From an uncultured Desulfovibrio sp. (GTDB taxonomy: Bacteria; Desulfobacterota; Desulfovibrionia; Desulfovibrionales; Desulfovibrionaceae): DNA of 17,448 nucleotides. Numbering within the stretch: position 1 is the stretch's first letter; each line of letters starts with the position of its first letter. The stretch is from positions 1 through 17,448 of the forward strand of contig CALBAX010000088.1 of assembly GCA_937926875.1 (NCBI GenBank), given 5' to 3'. This document shows, piece after piece, positions 6,017 to 15,654 of the stretch. A program made the position numbers and the translations under genes. A model generated the notes under the pieces. It was not told where the DNA came from and did no database searches. It saw only the letters and a program-made list of their open reading frames with translations.

Positions 6017-9000
6017 CTAGTTGGCCCGCGGCATGATGACGGACAGCGGCGTGCCTTCGCCTTCCTGCCATTGCTCATAGCCGCGGCGTGCCCGGCGCGT
6101 CACCGGACCGACAGGGATCTTCGAGATGTAGCTGCCCAGATCAAGGGCGGACATCACCAGCTTTTCCCCGTCAACGTCTCCGCCACGGGCAGCCTTGCCG
6201 CCCTGCCCCGCGATCTTCCCCGCCAGCTGCAGAGGTGTATCCAGCGCTGTGGACAGACCGGCCCGGCGCCCGCCGCCTGCGCCCATGGCAGCCACAAGCA
6301 TGTCGGCAGCTGGATTGCCCAGCACCGGCACTGCCATGGCGAACTGCCCCATGGTCGTGGAAAGCGCCAGCTTGGCCAGTTCTTTGTCATCGTCATCATC
6401 ACCGGTGAACAAGCCCTGCGCCAGCCCCTTGATGGCCACCATGCCCAGGGCCGGCAACAGCATGTCGTACAGCTCCATACGGGCAAATTCCGCCTTGCTC
6501 ACCCGGCCCCGCTTCACTCCCTGCCACATGTAGCGCGTACGCTGGGCAAACTTCGTCGTGGCCCCGGAAAAGGCGTTGAACAGCCGGACGATGCCCTTGT
6601 CACGGGCAAAGGCCGACTTGCTCAGGGCGTCGTTGTCCGGGTTGGACTGGGCGATGATCTTGTCCGCATAGGCTACGGCCTGGCTGTGGTACTCGGAATC
6701 CCTGTCCATCTTCCAGCCCGCCGTGCCCCGCAGCTCTTTCATCTTTTTATGGTAGGCCCCTGCCCAGATGGCCGTGGTGACAGCACAGTCCGCCGCGGCG
6801 ATGGGCAGCATGCCAAGGTTCGCCACGTCCTCCCAGGTATAGACCTTGCCGTCACGGATCAGCGTCATGCCCCGCCCCGGTTCGAACTTCATGGCCTTGC
6901 GGGCCAGATCATCGTCGATATTGCGGAAGCGACGCTCCATGTAGGGGCTGGCCGCGAACACCTCCCGCACCAGGCCCATGCCCCGAGTACCGAGCTGGGC
7001 CAGCCCGCGCGAGACATTGACCAGCCCCACGTCACCAACGGCCGGGAAGACAGCCGTCAGCTGCATGAGGGCCGTATTCAGGTTCATGGACAGCGCATAG
7101 TAGACCAGGTGCGAGCGGGCCTTTTCAGCCACCTTCAGCAGCGAGCTGTCAGGCACTGCTTCATCCACGACCAAGCCTTTGAGGTTGGGCCGGAACCGGT
7201 CGTAATCCTGCATGCCGAACACCCGCTGGTATTCGGCAGCGAACGTCGGGTTATTGATGATCCTGTCCGCCATGCGCACGTCGTACCCCAGCTCGATGAA
7301 ACGGGCGGAATCCACCAGATGCTTCTGCAGCGCCTGGACGCCCAGCCGCAGGGAACGGCCCGTATGCGTGACACGCCCCATGGTGAAGCCCTTGCGGGCC
7401 GCCGGGATGCCGAAGATGCCTTCCGAACGGTCGAGCACGTCTTCCTTGCCTTCCTGCGCCCGCATCTTCATATCCAGGCGCGGATCGTACTTGATGGGAT
7501 AATAGCCGCCGGGCAACCGCACGGTCTCGTCCCCAACGCGCACGGCGAAGGCCCCGGGCTCGATACCCTGCGGCACAAAACCGTAGAGCCTTTTGTGCGC
7601 GGCCTGCGTATCGGCCCACTGGCTGCCCAGCACGTCCCAAACGCCCTGGATGGCCTGCCAGTCAGCGGCGGAAAGGATACCGTCCCGGCGCGCCCTGCCG
7701 GCTGTCATCTGCGTCATGGCCGCCGCGTCCAGCTCAAAGAGCGTGGCCGCCGCATCATCGCCCAGCAGCAGCGACACCATGTCATAGGTGAGCCCGCCCT
7801 TCCCGTTCCCGTCGATGTAACTGGAACGCAGACGCTCCCGGTTGCCGGTATTGCCCATGTTCAGGGCCATGCCGATGACCATTTCCGCCGTCCATCCGGG
7901 ATCACCCGCCTGCCTGATGGCCTCGGGCACAGGCACCACGTCCCCCTTCTCGTCCCGGACGTTCAGGGTCTTGCTGCCGTATCTCTTTTCCCAGGTCTTG
8001 GCGCTTTGCAGCAGACGCACCAGATGCGGCATGACGGCCTTGTGCGTGCTGTTCAGGCGGGCATGATAACGGTCCGTGGCCGCCCGCAACGGACCGTAGA
8101 CTTCACGCTCCATGACGCCTTCCGTGCTGCCGTCACGGCCCATGACGTTCTGGAACCCGTCGGCCTTGCGGCATTGCCATTCGATGGTGTCGATGGAGGA
8201 AAAGCCCCTGTCCAGATCGTCGCCCAGGGAATCCCGGCGACTGGCGTAGTTGGTCTTCATGCCGCTCATGGATGCCGCCGCCTCATCGGCGACGGCCTGC
8301 ACACGGGCACGCAGGCTCTCCTTGCCGGTGCGGCTCTGCTCACGCCCGGAATGCACCAGGAAATCCAGCAGATTGCCCACCTGCTCCACCTCCAGCGGAC
8401 GCAGCGCCTTCCAGTCCAGCGCCATGCCGCGCCGGGCTGCCGCTGGATCAGGATTTGCCAGATCCAGCAGCCAGTCCGGGAACAGGGGCATGAGGTCGAT
8501 GGCTTCCGTATCGTCCACGCTCTGCTGCACAAGATCGCGCAGCTTCATATCGCCGGACTGGGCATCCCAGGCCTGTTGCGGCGCGGGCAGGCCAAAGGCG
8601 GACACAAGCTTGCGGATGGCTTCCGTCTGGGCCGCAGGATACGTCCCCGGCTTGACGCGGGCCGCCTTGCGCGCCTTCTTCTGCACTGTGTCCACCAGCT
8701 CGCGGACCTTGCGCACTTCCTGCATCATGGCAAAGGCGAAGCGCGCCCGTTGCATGGCTCGCACGGCTTCAACAGGTTTGCCACGCTGCACGGCACGGGA
8801 ACGCTCGTTGAGGGCCCGGCGCAGGGCGGACACGAAGCGCTGCGCATCGAGCTGGGCCACAGCCATGTCCGCCACTTCCCGGCGGGCAAGGTCCCTGTAG
8901 TACCGCTCGGGCAGGCTCTCCTGCTCCATGCGCCGCGCCGCGGCCTGCTCGTTCTGCGCCTGCCGGTCTTTGCCCAGCCTGCGCATGGCCTTTTCCACTG

Positions 9001-12000
9001 CCTCAAGGTACTGACCGTAGGCATCGCCGGCCAGCAGACCGTCCTCGGGCGATATGGCACGGTCCTGCTCCGCCAGGGTCTGTTCCGCCTGACGTGCCGC
9101 CAGCTTGTTCACGCTGCCGTCCTGCACGACGATGACGTCATAGATCAGGTTCGCCAAAGCGTCGGCATCACCGTCCGTCAAGGGGTACTGCATGGCCAGA
9201 GAATCGACCGTATCCCCCCGCCCCCTGGCATTCACCAGCCTGGGCATCTTTCTGGCGATGTCCTTTACCATGTCTTCGCCCAAGTATTCCACGAGGGAAT
9301 CCCGGTTGATGCCGCCTGTGCCGGCTTCGCCGTCCGTCAGGGGCTTGTCCCTGCGGGACACTTCCCGGATGAACGTCCAGAACGGAGCCGCCTGCAAACT
9401 CTCCTTCGCCTGCGCGAACGCCGCACGATACCGTTTGCCGCGCTCCCGGGCCACGGCCCTGTCCATCCTGGCCGTCACTTCGGCTTCGGCCCTGTCGCGC
9501 AGGTCTTCAAGCTCCCGGCGCTCCGCGGCAGTCAAACCGGCATCCGCAAGGAACTCCTGTTCCAGCTCAAGGGCGGCCCGCAGCGAAGGATCGTTGCGGA
9601 TCTGTTCATCCGTCGCCAGCAGACGGTCGAATACGCGGCGCACGTCGTCGTCGAGGTCAGCGCCGACATACTGGCGCCAGCTGGCATACAGATTTTTCAG
9701 CCAGCGCATCATGCGGGAGAACACGCCGTCCAGCTCCTTCACAGGGGCCCTGCCTTCCCCAAGATACTGTTCAAAGCCGCGTGCCGCGTATTCCTGTACC
9801 TCGCGCCACTGTTCTGCGGTCAGGTCGCCGTCTTCGGCCATGCCGGCAAAGCGTCGCAAGGTCGCCATATCCCGCCGGGCTTGCGCCAGACCATCCAGAT
9901 GACGCACATAGCCGGACAGCATCCGCTCCACGGGCAGCAGCTCGCGTCGGCGCTCCGTGTTCTGCTTGCGTGCGACGGCGATGTCCTCACGCATGGAGGC
10001 ACTGTCAGCTCCCCTTCCGGCAGCCGCGGCAGCGTCACGCAGACCGGCCTCGCTGTCTTCCAGGGACGCCAGCTCTTCACGGACATCCCGCAGCATGGCC
10101 CGGGCCCCTTCGGCGTCCACCTCACCGGACAGGATGGCGGCAAAGGGCGTCGCATCGCGCCCGGACTGCTCAAGATCGGCCCGAAGACGATCACGGGCGA
10201 TACTGCCGTCATCCGCCGCCACGCGCCGCAGATCATCCACGAAGATATGGGCCGTCTCATGCGGGATGGACGACATGTCCGCGCCCTTGAAGATACGGAT
10301 GGCCGCCGTCCGGGAATCCAGCTGGACCTGGGCGCGATCTTTTCCGGCGGTATCAGGCTGGAACAATACCTGTCCCGTCCCGTCATTGACCCCCAGGCGT
10401 CCCCGAAGTATATTCATCACATCACCCTGGTTCGAGAGAAGCTCTGACGAACCTGGTGATAAGTTCTGATCAGTCCGGAGTTCTGCGGTTGCTTCTCGCT
10501 GTTTTCCCGGTACGAGCTGGTCAGAACTGATAATTTTCGTCAGCTCGTGATCGTAGAACCGGTTTCCGTTACCGTCTTCCCGCAGTACGAAGCCCACCAC
10601 ATGATCCTGACCGTCCAGCCTGATCTTGTTCGCAAAGATATGCGACATAAGACCAGGCTTTTTCTCTATGGAATCAAGATGGATACCGCTCTCGATGATT
10701 TGCGGGATGAAGGGCACGGATCGGGCCAAAAGTGCGTCGAAGCCATGGGAAAGAGAATCCCGTACCCCCTTTGGCGTGATCTGTACATCCCAGCCGGTAT
10801 CCACATTTGTGGTGGTCGTCCCATTGGGGAACCGCTCCCGCGCCCATACCTTGACAGCTTCCCGCAAGGTTTTGGCTTGTTCGGGCGTCTCAGTAAGGGG
10901 AGCGGCGTCAATAGCCCTTCCCGGCCCGAACCACTGCGTGCTGTCGGCCTCGATCAGGGGCATGGCCGCAAAGCGCTGCTTGAGGTCTCGCGTCTCCGCA
11001 GACGGCTGATACAGCGCCGGCTGCGCCTCACGCAGATTGACCAGGTCGGCGTCTGTATATATCCTGTTATCGGAAGCATTGGTTGCGGCTACGTCTTTCA
11101 AAGACCCCAAAGGGGAAGCAGCCCCGGCGGCCCGCAGCCAAGGCTCCATTTTTTGCCCGTTCACATAACGGGCATTTTTTTTGAGCTGCCGCATGAACCA
11201 ATGGTTGGAAGGTACGCCGCCGCTTTCCTTGCTGTAGGCACTTTTTACGATGTTGACATGCGCCTGCTTTCTTCCCTTCGCCATATCCAGAGCCACCGGC
11301 ACCACCACCGTCGCTCCGTTGGCGTCGGTGAGTTCCAGTATGAAGACCAGGTCGCCCTTGGCCCTGCCCGCTGGGCTGTCGGAATCGAACACGGCGATGG
11401 GGTCAGCCATGGCCGCCGGGATCTGCTTCCACATCTCCGGCGTCATGTTGGGATGCGTGCCGTCAAAAACGTGCGGTGCGGCATAGATGCCGCCTTGGGC
11501 AGCGGCCTTGCCGGTCACGGTATCCCTGCCCAGCAGTTGCATGACCAGCGGCGTTTGCCCCAGCATCTTTACCGGATCGGACGGAAGTTTCCCTGCCGCC
11601 ACGATGTTGTCCACGGCCACACCGAAATCATGGACGTCACGTTCCAGGCTGGCGCGGGCAGCATCCCCCATGGGCGTCTGTTCGTACAGTGCGGCCTGCC
11701 TCAAGGCATCACCATCCGCATCTTCACCCGCCAGCCCCACGCTTCTCCGCTTCATCAGCCCTGCGGCATCCACGCCATAGGCCGCTTCAAAAGCACGGGC
11801 CTGCGCGGTGTTCAGCTTGCCGTAGGTCTCTGCGGCCTCCTTGCCCACCAGCGGTGCCATCTCCCGTACCAGACGCTGTTCTTCCTGCCGCACGGCATCC
11901 GCCCTGCGACGACGCTGCCGTGCATCCTCGACCACGGCCTGCACCCGGGCGGCATCGTCCGCACGTTCCGCTTCCTGCGCATTGGGAGCATCAGCCGTCT

Positions 12001-13417
12001 GCCGCAGCAGCGGTGCCACGGCCGCCATGCTTTCATCATCCAGACGGGCATGCAGGGAGGAGAGTTTGACCTCAAGATCCACCCCGGCTTCCGCAGCCTG
12101 TCTGGCAGCTTCCTGGCTGATGCCCAGCGGCGTGAGCACGTCCTGCCCCTGTCCGGCCAGATCGAGTGCCGCCTGAGCCGGGATGTACACGGACTGGGAC
12201 AACACCCCGGCAGCATTGTCCAGCGCGTCTTCCATGTAGTCCGGAGCGATCTGCTTTGTCTGGCTGGCTTCCACGGCGCTGTGCAACTCGATATTTTGGC
12301 GGACAAAATCCCGGGCACGCTGCCGTTCCAGGTTACGGACGGCCAAAGACCGGACACCACCGCCAAGGCCGCCCCACATGGCGCCGATCAGGCCTTCATA
12401 CAGCCCTTCACGGTTGGCCTGTGCCAAGGTATCGGCATCGAACAGCGTCCGCCCGAACCAGGCTATCTGATCAGCCGGATCTGTCCCCTGCTTTTCGGCA
12501 AGTCCCCAGAGGTTCGTTACCAGTTCCGGGTACTTTTGCAGGTATTCCGTCACGAACTCGGAGCCCATCGCCCCCAGGGTGCGCCCGATGGTGTCCCTGA
12601 AAGAAGCGGAGTTGAAGATGCCCATGAAACGATCGAGCGAGAGCTTTTCCAGCGGGGCCTGCATAACGGCGTTGGCCAGGCCTGAAACCAGTGCCCGTTG
12701 CGGCCTCACGCCCTGTTCCCGCAACTCCGCGTAGCTCCCGCCGCCAAGCTGCACGCCCATCAGCGAAAGCGCCACGGCAGGGTTGGCCGCTGCCGCCATG
12801 ATGTTGCCAAGCTGCTGCGGTGCGGAACGGATGAAATCATAGCCGAGCTGCCCGATCCTGGTATCGGCCCGAACTTCTTCAGGACGCGCCCATTTGACCC
12901 ACTCCTGGGCGGAAGCAAGCATACGCGAAGGCGCGCTCCCCACCCCGAACAGGTTGTCGGACAAAGCCTGCGCCCCGCCCAGCAGCGAGCGGTTGAAGTC
13001 AGCGGCGCCGTGGACCAGAGAGCGGCCCATATCCCGCACATCGTCGGCGGCCTCAAAGGTGGCCCAGTGCATGGCCCTGTCGCCGAACTCCGCCACGGAT
13101 TCCCCAAAGGCCCTGGCCGTAGCAAATACCCCGGACAGCCCGTCCGTATCGTCACGGGCAAGAGCGGCCCGCTCTTTGGAGCGTGCGGCCCACAGGGCAA
13201 AGGGGCTGTTCTGTTCTATCCTTCGGGCCTGGGCTTCGCGTTGCGCGTATTGCAGGTCAGCCTCGACCACGCTGTCGGGCAGGCCAAGCTGCAAGGCGGT
13301 CGCGCGGGCGGAGGCCACACGCTGCGCGGTCACGCCGTCGGCATCGGCCACTTCCAGGGCAGCACGGATGGACGGTCCATGCGACGGAAAAAGCTCGGGG
13401 GTCATGGTCTGGCTCAT
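6017..13417 (-). CDS. Giant internal virion / polyvalent protein, 2466 aa, with MuF-C-like, LPD3-like and zincin domains
   Basis: It takes the position of T7 gp16, last of the ejection proteins, and should be packaged in the virion and injected with the DNA. Visible layout: residues 1-190 charged helices; about 195-255 hydrophobic helical segment (MAAAANPAVALSLMG); about 655-770 a MuF C-terminal-like domain (MTPEMWKQIPAAMADPIAVF, VFILELTDANG, VNIVKSAYSKES); about 865-962 an LPD3-like domain (SHGFDALL at 890-897, YDHEL at 955-959); HETAH (1053-1057), a zincin HExxH motif in SIPHETAHIFVDDL; about 1100-1750 long charged helices; 2110-2140 and 2317-2339 hydrophobic segments, the second followed by five Asp (2340-2344). 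I saw no obvious lytic-transglycosylase motif like that of T7 gp16. AAGGAG seven bases upstream and an ATGA overlap with the previous gene fix the start. Domain names rest on remembered patterns; that the protein is a polyvalent ejection protein is fairly secure, individual activities are not. Confidence 0.88.
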   Translation of the reverse strand: MSQTMTPELFPSHGPSIRAALEVADADGVTAQRVASARATALQLGLPDSVVEADLQYAQREAQARRIEQNSPFALWAARSKERAALARDDTDGLSGVFATARAFGESVAEFGDRAMHWATFEAADDVRDMGRSLVHGAADFNRSLLGGAQALSDNLFGVGSAPSRMLASAQEWVKWARPEEVRADTRIGQLGYDFIRSAPQQLGNIMAAAANPAVALSLMGVQLGGGSYAELREQGVRPQRALVSGLANAVMQAPLEKLSLDRFMGIFNSASFRDTIGRTLGAMGSEFVTEYLQKYPELVTNLWGLAEKQGTDPADQIAWFGRTLFDADTLAQANREGLYEGLIGAMWGGLGGGVRSLAVRNLERQRARDFVRQNIELHSAVEASQTKQIAPDYMEDALDNAAGVLSQSVYIPAQAALDLAGQGQDVLTPLGISQEAARQAAEAGVDLEVKLSSLHARLDDESMAAVAPLLRQTADAPNAQEAERADDAARVQAVVEDARQRRRRADAVRQEEQRLVREMAPLVGKEAAETYGKLNTAQARAFEAAYGVDAAGLMKRRSVGLAGEDADGDALRQAALYEQTPMGDAARASLERDVHDFGVAVDNIVAAGKLPSDPVKMLGQTPLVMQLLGRDTVTGKAAAQGGIYAAPHVFDGTHPNMTPEMWKQIPAAMADPIAVFDSDSPAGRAKGDLVFILELTDANGATVVVPVALDMAKGRKQAHVNIVKSAYSKESGGVPSNHWFMRQLKKNARYVNGQKMEPWLRAAGAASPLGSLKDVAATNASDNRIYTDADLVNLREAQPALYQPSAETRDLKQRFAAMPLIEADSTQWFGPGRAIDAAPLTETPEQAKTLREAVKVWARERFPNGTTTTNVDTGWDVQITPKGVRDSLSHGFDALLARSVPFIPQIIESGIHLDSIEKKPGLMSHIFANKIRLDGQDHVVGFVLREDGNGNRFYDHELTKIISSDQLVPGKQREATAELRTDQNLSPGSSELLSNQGDVMNILRGRLGVNDGTGQVLFQPDTAGKDRAQVQLDSRTAAIRIFKGADMSSIPHETAHIFVDDLRRVAADDGSIARDRLRADLEQSGRDATPFAAILSGEVDAEGARAMLRDVREELASLEDSEAGLRDAAAAAGRGADSASMREDIAVARKQNTERRRELLPVERMLSGYVRHLDGLAQARRDMATLRRFAGMAEDGDLTAEQWREVQEYAARGFEQYLGEGRAPVKELDGVFSRMMRWLKNLYASWRQYVGADLDDDVRRVFDRLLATDEQIRNDPSLRAALELEQEFLADAGLTAAERRELEDLRDRAEAEVTARMDRAVARERGKRYRAAFAQAKESLQAAPFWTFIREVSRRDKPLTDGEAGTGGINRDSLVEYLGEDMVKDIARKMPRLVNARGRGDTVDSLAMQYPLTDGDADALANLIYDVIVVQDGSVNKLAARQAEQTLAEQDRAISPEDGLLAGDAYGQYLEAVEKAMRRLGKDRQAQNEQAAARRMEQESLPERYYRDLARREVADMAVAQLDAQRFVSALRRALNERSRAVQRGKPVEAVRAMQRARFAFAMMQEVRKVRELVDTVQKKARKAARVKPGTYPAAQTEAIRKLVSAFGLPAPQQAWDAQSGDMKLRDLVQQSVDDTEAIDLMPLFPDWLLDLANPDPAAARRGMALDWKALRPLEVEQVGNLLDFLVHSGREQSRTGKESLRARVQAVADEAAASMSGMKTNYASRRDSLGDDLDRGFSSIDTIEWQCRKADGFQNVMGRDGSTEGVMEREVYGPLRAATDRYHARLNSTHKAVMPHLVRLLQSAKTWEKRYGSKTLNVRDEKGDVVPVPEAIRQAGDPGWTAEMVIGMALNMGNTGNRERLRSSYIDGNGKGGLTYDMVSLLLGDDAAATLFELDAAAMTQMTAGRARRDGILSAADWQAIQGVWDVLGSQWADTQAAHKRLYGFVPQGIEPGAFAVRVGDETVRLPGGYYPIKYDPRLDMKMRAQEGKEDVLDRSEGIFGIPAARKGFTMGRVTHTGRSLRLGVQALQKHLVDSARFIELGYDVRMADRIINNPTFAAEYQRVFGMQDYDRFRPNLKGLVVDEAVPDSSLLKVAEKARSHLVYYALSMNLNTALMQLTAVFPAVGDVGLVNVSRGLAQLGTRGMGLVREVFAASPYMERRFRNIDDDLARKAMKFEPGRGMTLIRDGKVYTWEDVANLGMLPIAAADCAVTTAIWAGAYHKKMKELRGTAGWKMDRDSEYHSQAVAYADKIIAQSNPDNDALSKSAFARDKGIVRLFNAFSGATTKFAQRTRYMWQGVKRGRVSKAEFARMELYDMLLPALGMVAIKGLAQGLFTGDDDDDKELAKLALSTTMGQFAMAVPVLGNPAADMLVAAMGAGGGRRAGLSTALDTPLQLAGKIAGQGGKAARGGDVDGEKLVMSALDLGSYISKIPVGPVTRRARRGYEQWQEGEGTPLSVIMPRAN

Positions 13418-15018
13418 TCATCATCTCCTTCCACAGGAAGTTCCCAGTGTTGGGCTGTACCTTCCGTCAGTGCCTTGCCGTAACGGACGCCGCCACTGTC
13501 CCAGGCACCAAACCAGCCTCCACCTTTCAGCGTACCTTGCATCATGGCACGGGCTACATACTGCCGTATCAGGGCCGGTGTCAGGGCTTTGCCTCCCCCC
13601 TCCTGCTGCAACTGCATGCGCACGGCCTCATACAGCCATTCGGGGACATCAGCTTTCTTTTTGTCGGGATTCAGCGTCAGGAAGGCCTCATTGACCGATG
13701 TTTGCCTGAGCTGTCCGGCATTGCCGCCTTCATCAAGATACGTCAGAGCTTTGTTCGTCTGTTCCGTCGTCATGCGTCTGTCATAGGCGAAGGCATAGAC
13801 CTCATCCCGCGTCATGGGATCCCCCAGCGTCTGCCGCGTGTCTATCTGCGTACGCAGGTCATCCAGGGCGCGCATGTTCAGCTCATTGGTCTTCAGCTCC
13901 CCATTGTAGTCTTCCAATGCCTGCTTTCTGGCCGCTTCAGAGGCGGAAGAGGACAGCACCCGCTGCCGGAACACCAGAGGAGATTCCCCGGCCTGTTTCC
14001 CGGCCTGCACCAGCTCGTATGCTTCTCCCATGACCTTGGCATCATCCCGCCTTTTTTCAAAAGCCAGCTCGCTATTGACCAGACCAGCCATCTGCGCCCG
14101 CTCTTTCATGTCCGCAATGCCGTCAAGGCGGCTGTACAGTTCCGCCGTCCGCTCTTCAGGCGCAAGCCCTTTTGTCTCGGCGATCCACTGCCCGACCCTG
14201 TTGGTGACGGCCTCGGCCCTGGCACGTTCCGCCTCGGCCCGCGCCCTGCTCTCCAGTGCCCTGGCATGGGAAGCGATGGATGCCTCGACCCGGTTCACCT
14301 CCCCGCCCAGCAGGTCTCGATATTTGTCCAGCGCCCCGCGGGCACCGCTGATGTTATCGTGGGCAAGATAGCCTTCGATGATGCTGCCCGCCGTCTGGCT
14401 GTCCAGGCGGGAGAACAGCGCCCGGTTGTCCATGCCTGGCCGCATCCCTTCGATGCGCTGGCGCAGGGCGTCCCGGTTGAACTCGATCAGTTCCTGGTTG
14501 TCGTAGTTCTGTGCCACGAGCTTCCGGAACTGCTCCATATCGCCCTGCAGTACGGATTCTTCCCAGGCGATTTTCTGCTGCCGGCCGTAGGCCTGTCCCT
14601 GTTCGGTGAAGTGCAGGGCCGCCCCGGACGCCTGTTTCATGAACATTTCCGCAAAGCGGCCGGAAAACTTGTCATCCTGCAGGCGACGCTGTACGGCCGC
14701 ACGGGCGAACTGCTCGAAATGCTGCCCGGCCCCGATGGCATCCTGCCCCTTGTTTTCGGCCATGTAGCGGTCGCGCTCCGCATTGAGCTCCTGCTGCATC
14801 CCCAGCAAGGACTGACTGACGCGCGTGGTCTCGTCCTTGACGTATTCCTGGATGGCGATACCGGTGAGCTGTTTCCCCGCCGCCAGCACGTCCGCCAAAA
14901 GGCTGTCCTGCGCCGTACCGCGCACGTCCCGGATGGCTCCGCGCGGCACGCCGGGGTCGATGGGGCCCGCCTGGATGCGCCGGGGGCCGGAGTCGTAGGT
15001 CTGTACCCTGATGACCAT
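13414..15018 (-). CDS. Internal virion protein, T7 gp15-like, 534 aa
   Basis: A long, almost wholly alpha-helical, charged protein without signal or membrane segments, as in the gp15-type ejection proteins that form the periplasmic tube during DNA delivery. Heptad-like Ala/Glu/Arg stretches occur at about 255-280 (ESRARAEAERARAEAVTNRV) and through 290-420. The C-terminus has LTPALIRQYVARAMMQGTLK and a Gly/Trp-rich patch (GGGWFGAWDSGG), which resembles the loop preceding the end of many internal virion proteins. The start follows a G-rich site very close to the ATG. A stop codon lies four codons upstream in the same frame, so no longer start is possible. Assignment comes from position between a gp14-like and a giant gp16-position gene plus the helical profile; direct sequence similarity to T7 gp15 is not visible. 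Confidence 0.72.
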   Translation of the reverse strand: MVIRVQTYDSGPRRIQAGPIDPGVPRGAIRDVRGTAQDSLLADVLAAGKQLTGIAIQEYVKDETTRVSQSLLGMQQELNAERDRYMAENKGQDAIGAGQHFEQFARAAVQRRLQDDKFSGRFAEMFMKQASGAALHFTEQGQAYGRQQKIAWEESVLQGDMEQFRKLVAQNYDNQELIEFNRDALRQRIEGMRPGMDNRALFSRLDSQTAGSIIEGYLAHDNISGARGALDKYRDLLGGEVNRVEASIASHARALESRARAEAERARAEAVTNRVGQWIAETKGLAPEERTAELYSRLDGIADMKERAQMAGLVNSELAFEKRRDDAKVMGEAYELVQAGKQAGESPLVFRQRVLSSSASEAARKQALEDYNGELKTNELNMRALDDLRTQIDTRQTLGDPMTRDEVYAFAYDRRMTTEQTNKALTYLDEGGNAGQLRQTSVNEAFLTLNPDKKKADVPEWLYEAVRMQLQQEGGGKALTPALIRQYVARAMMQGTLKGGGWFGAWDSGGVRYGKALTEGTAQHWELPVEGDDE

Positions 15019-15027
15019 GTCTCCCCC

Positions 15028-15654
15028 CTATTTCCACACCGTGCCGCGAGCCTTCTTCGAAAACTCCAGCGCGTCCTTGACCGGATCATTGAACAGGTCA
15101 CCAAAGAAACCGCTCTCGCCCCCAAAGCCCCCCGCCGTGGCGTAGGCGCCGATGCCGCTGGCCAGGCCGGAAAGACCGGCCGTCAGCAGAGTGCTGCCCA
15201 GCCCCTTCACCGAATTGCCGTACCAGCTGGCGGCTGCGTCGTAGTTGGCGGCGTTGGTCAGGCTGGCTTTGACGTTCTCGTCCGTCTCCCACTGGTTGAC
15301 GGCCTTCTGGTAACGGTTCAGGCCCACATCCCCGGCATAGCGGGACGCATTGCCGGAAAGCACGTCCATGGCACTGCCGCTGCTCATGTCCACGCCCAGG
15401 GCACCAAAACTGGCCACGTTCCCGGCCTGCAGGTCGGCATATTGCCGTGTCAGGGCGTTACGCTCGCGGTCAAGGTTCTCGGCCTCGATACGGCCTTTCT
15501 CTGCCGTGACCTTGGCCTGGTTGCGTGCGGCCTGGGCCTGGGCTTCGGCCATCTTCTTGTTGTACTGGGCCTGCCGGTTCTGCTGGCTGGTACTGGCGAT
15601 GCTGCTCAGCGCCGACAGGCCGCCCATGGTCAGGGCCAGGGTCATGGCTCCCAT
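15028..15654 (-). CDS. Internal virion (core) protein, T7 gp14-like, 208 aa
   Basis: Such proteins are packed in the virion core and insert in the outer membrane at infection. The N-terminus is a short hydrophobic stretch (MTLALTMGGLSALSSIAS), followed by a Gln/Ala/Lys-rich helix (NRQAQYNKKMAEAQAQAARN) and the segment FGALGVDMSSGSAMDVL (83-99), the hallmark of the gp14 family of podovirus core proteins (GVDxSSGSxxDV). A Gly/Ala-rich hydrophobic stretch (about 150-180, LLTAGLSGLASGIGAYATAG) could be membrane-inserting. The start overlaps the stop of the nozzle gene as TGATG, so translation is coupled, helped by GGAGGAGGG. It shares its reading frame with the gp15-like gene, separated by one TAG and three codons. 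Confidence 0.8.
   Translation of the reverse strand: MGAMTLALTMGGLSALSSIASTSQQNRQAQYNKKMAEAQAQAARNQAKVTAEKGRIEAENLDRERNALTRQYADLQAGNVASFGALGVDMSSGSAMDVLSGNASRYAGDVGLNRYQKAVNQWETDENVKASLTNAANYDAAASWYGNSVKGLGSTLLTAGLSGLASGIGAYATAGGFGGESGFFGDLFNDPVKDALEFSKKARGTVWK

Noticed and set aside
6071..10447. 1458-codon plus-strand open frame opposite the giant virion gene
   Set aside because: It mirrors a GC-rich minus-strand gene, has a His/Arg/Gly/Pro-rich composition, no motif and no ribosome binding site; the minus strand carries recognisable domains throughout.
10547..12685. 712-codon plus-strand open frame
   Set aside because: Also antisense to the giant gene and with the same low-information composition; codon-bias shadow.
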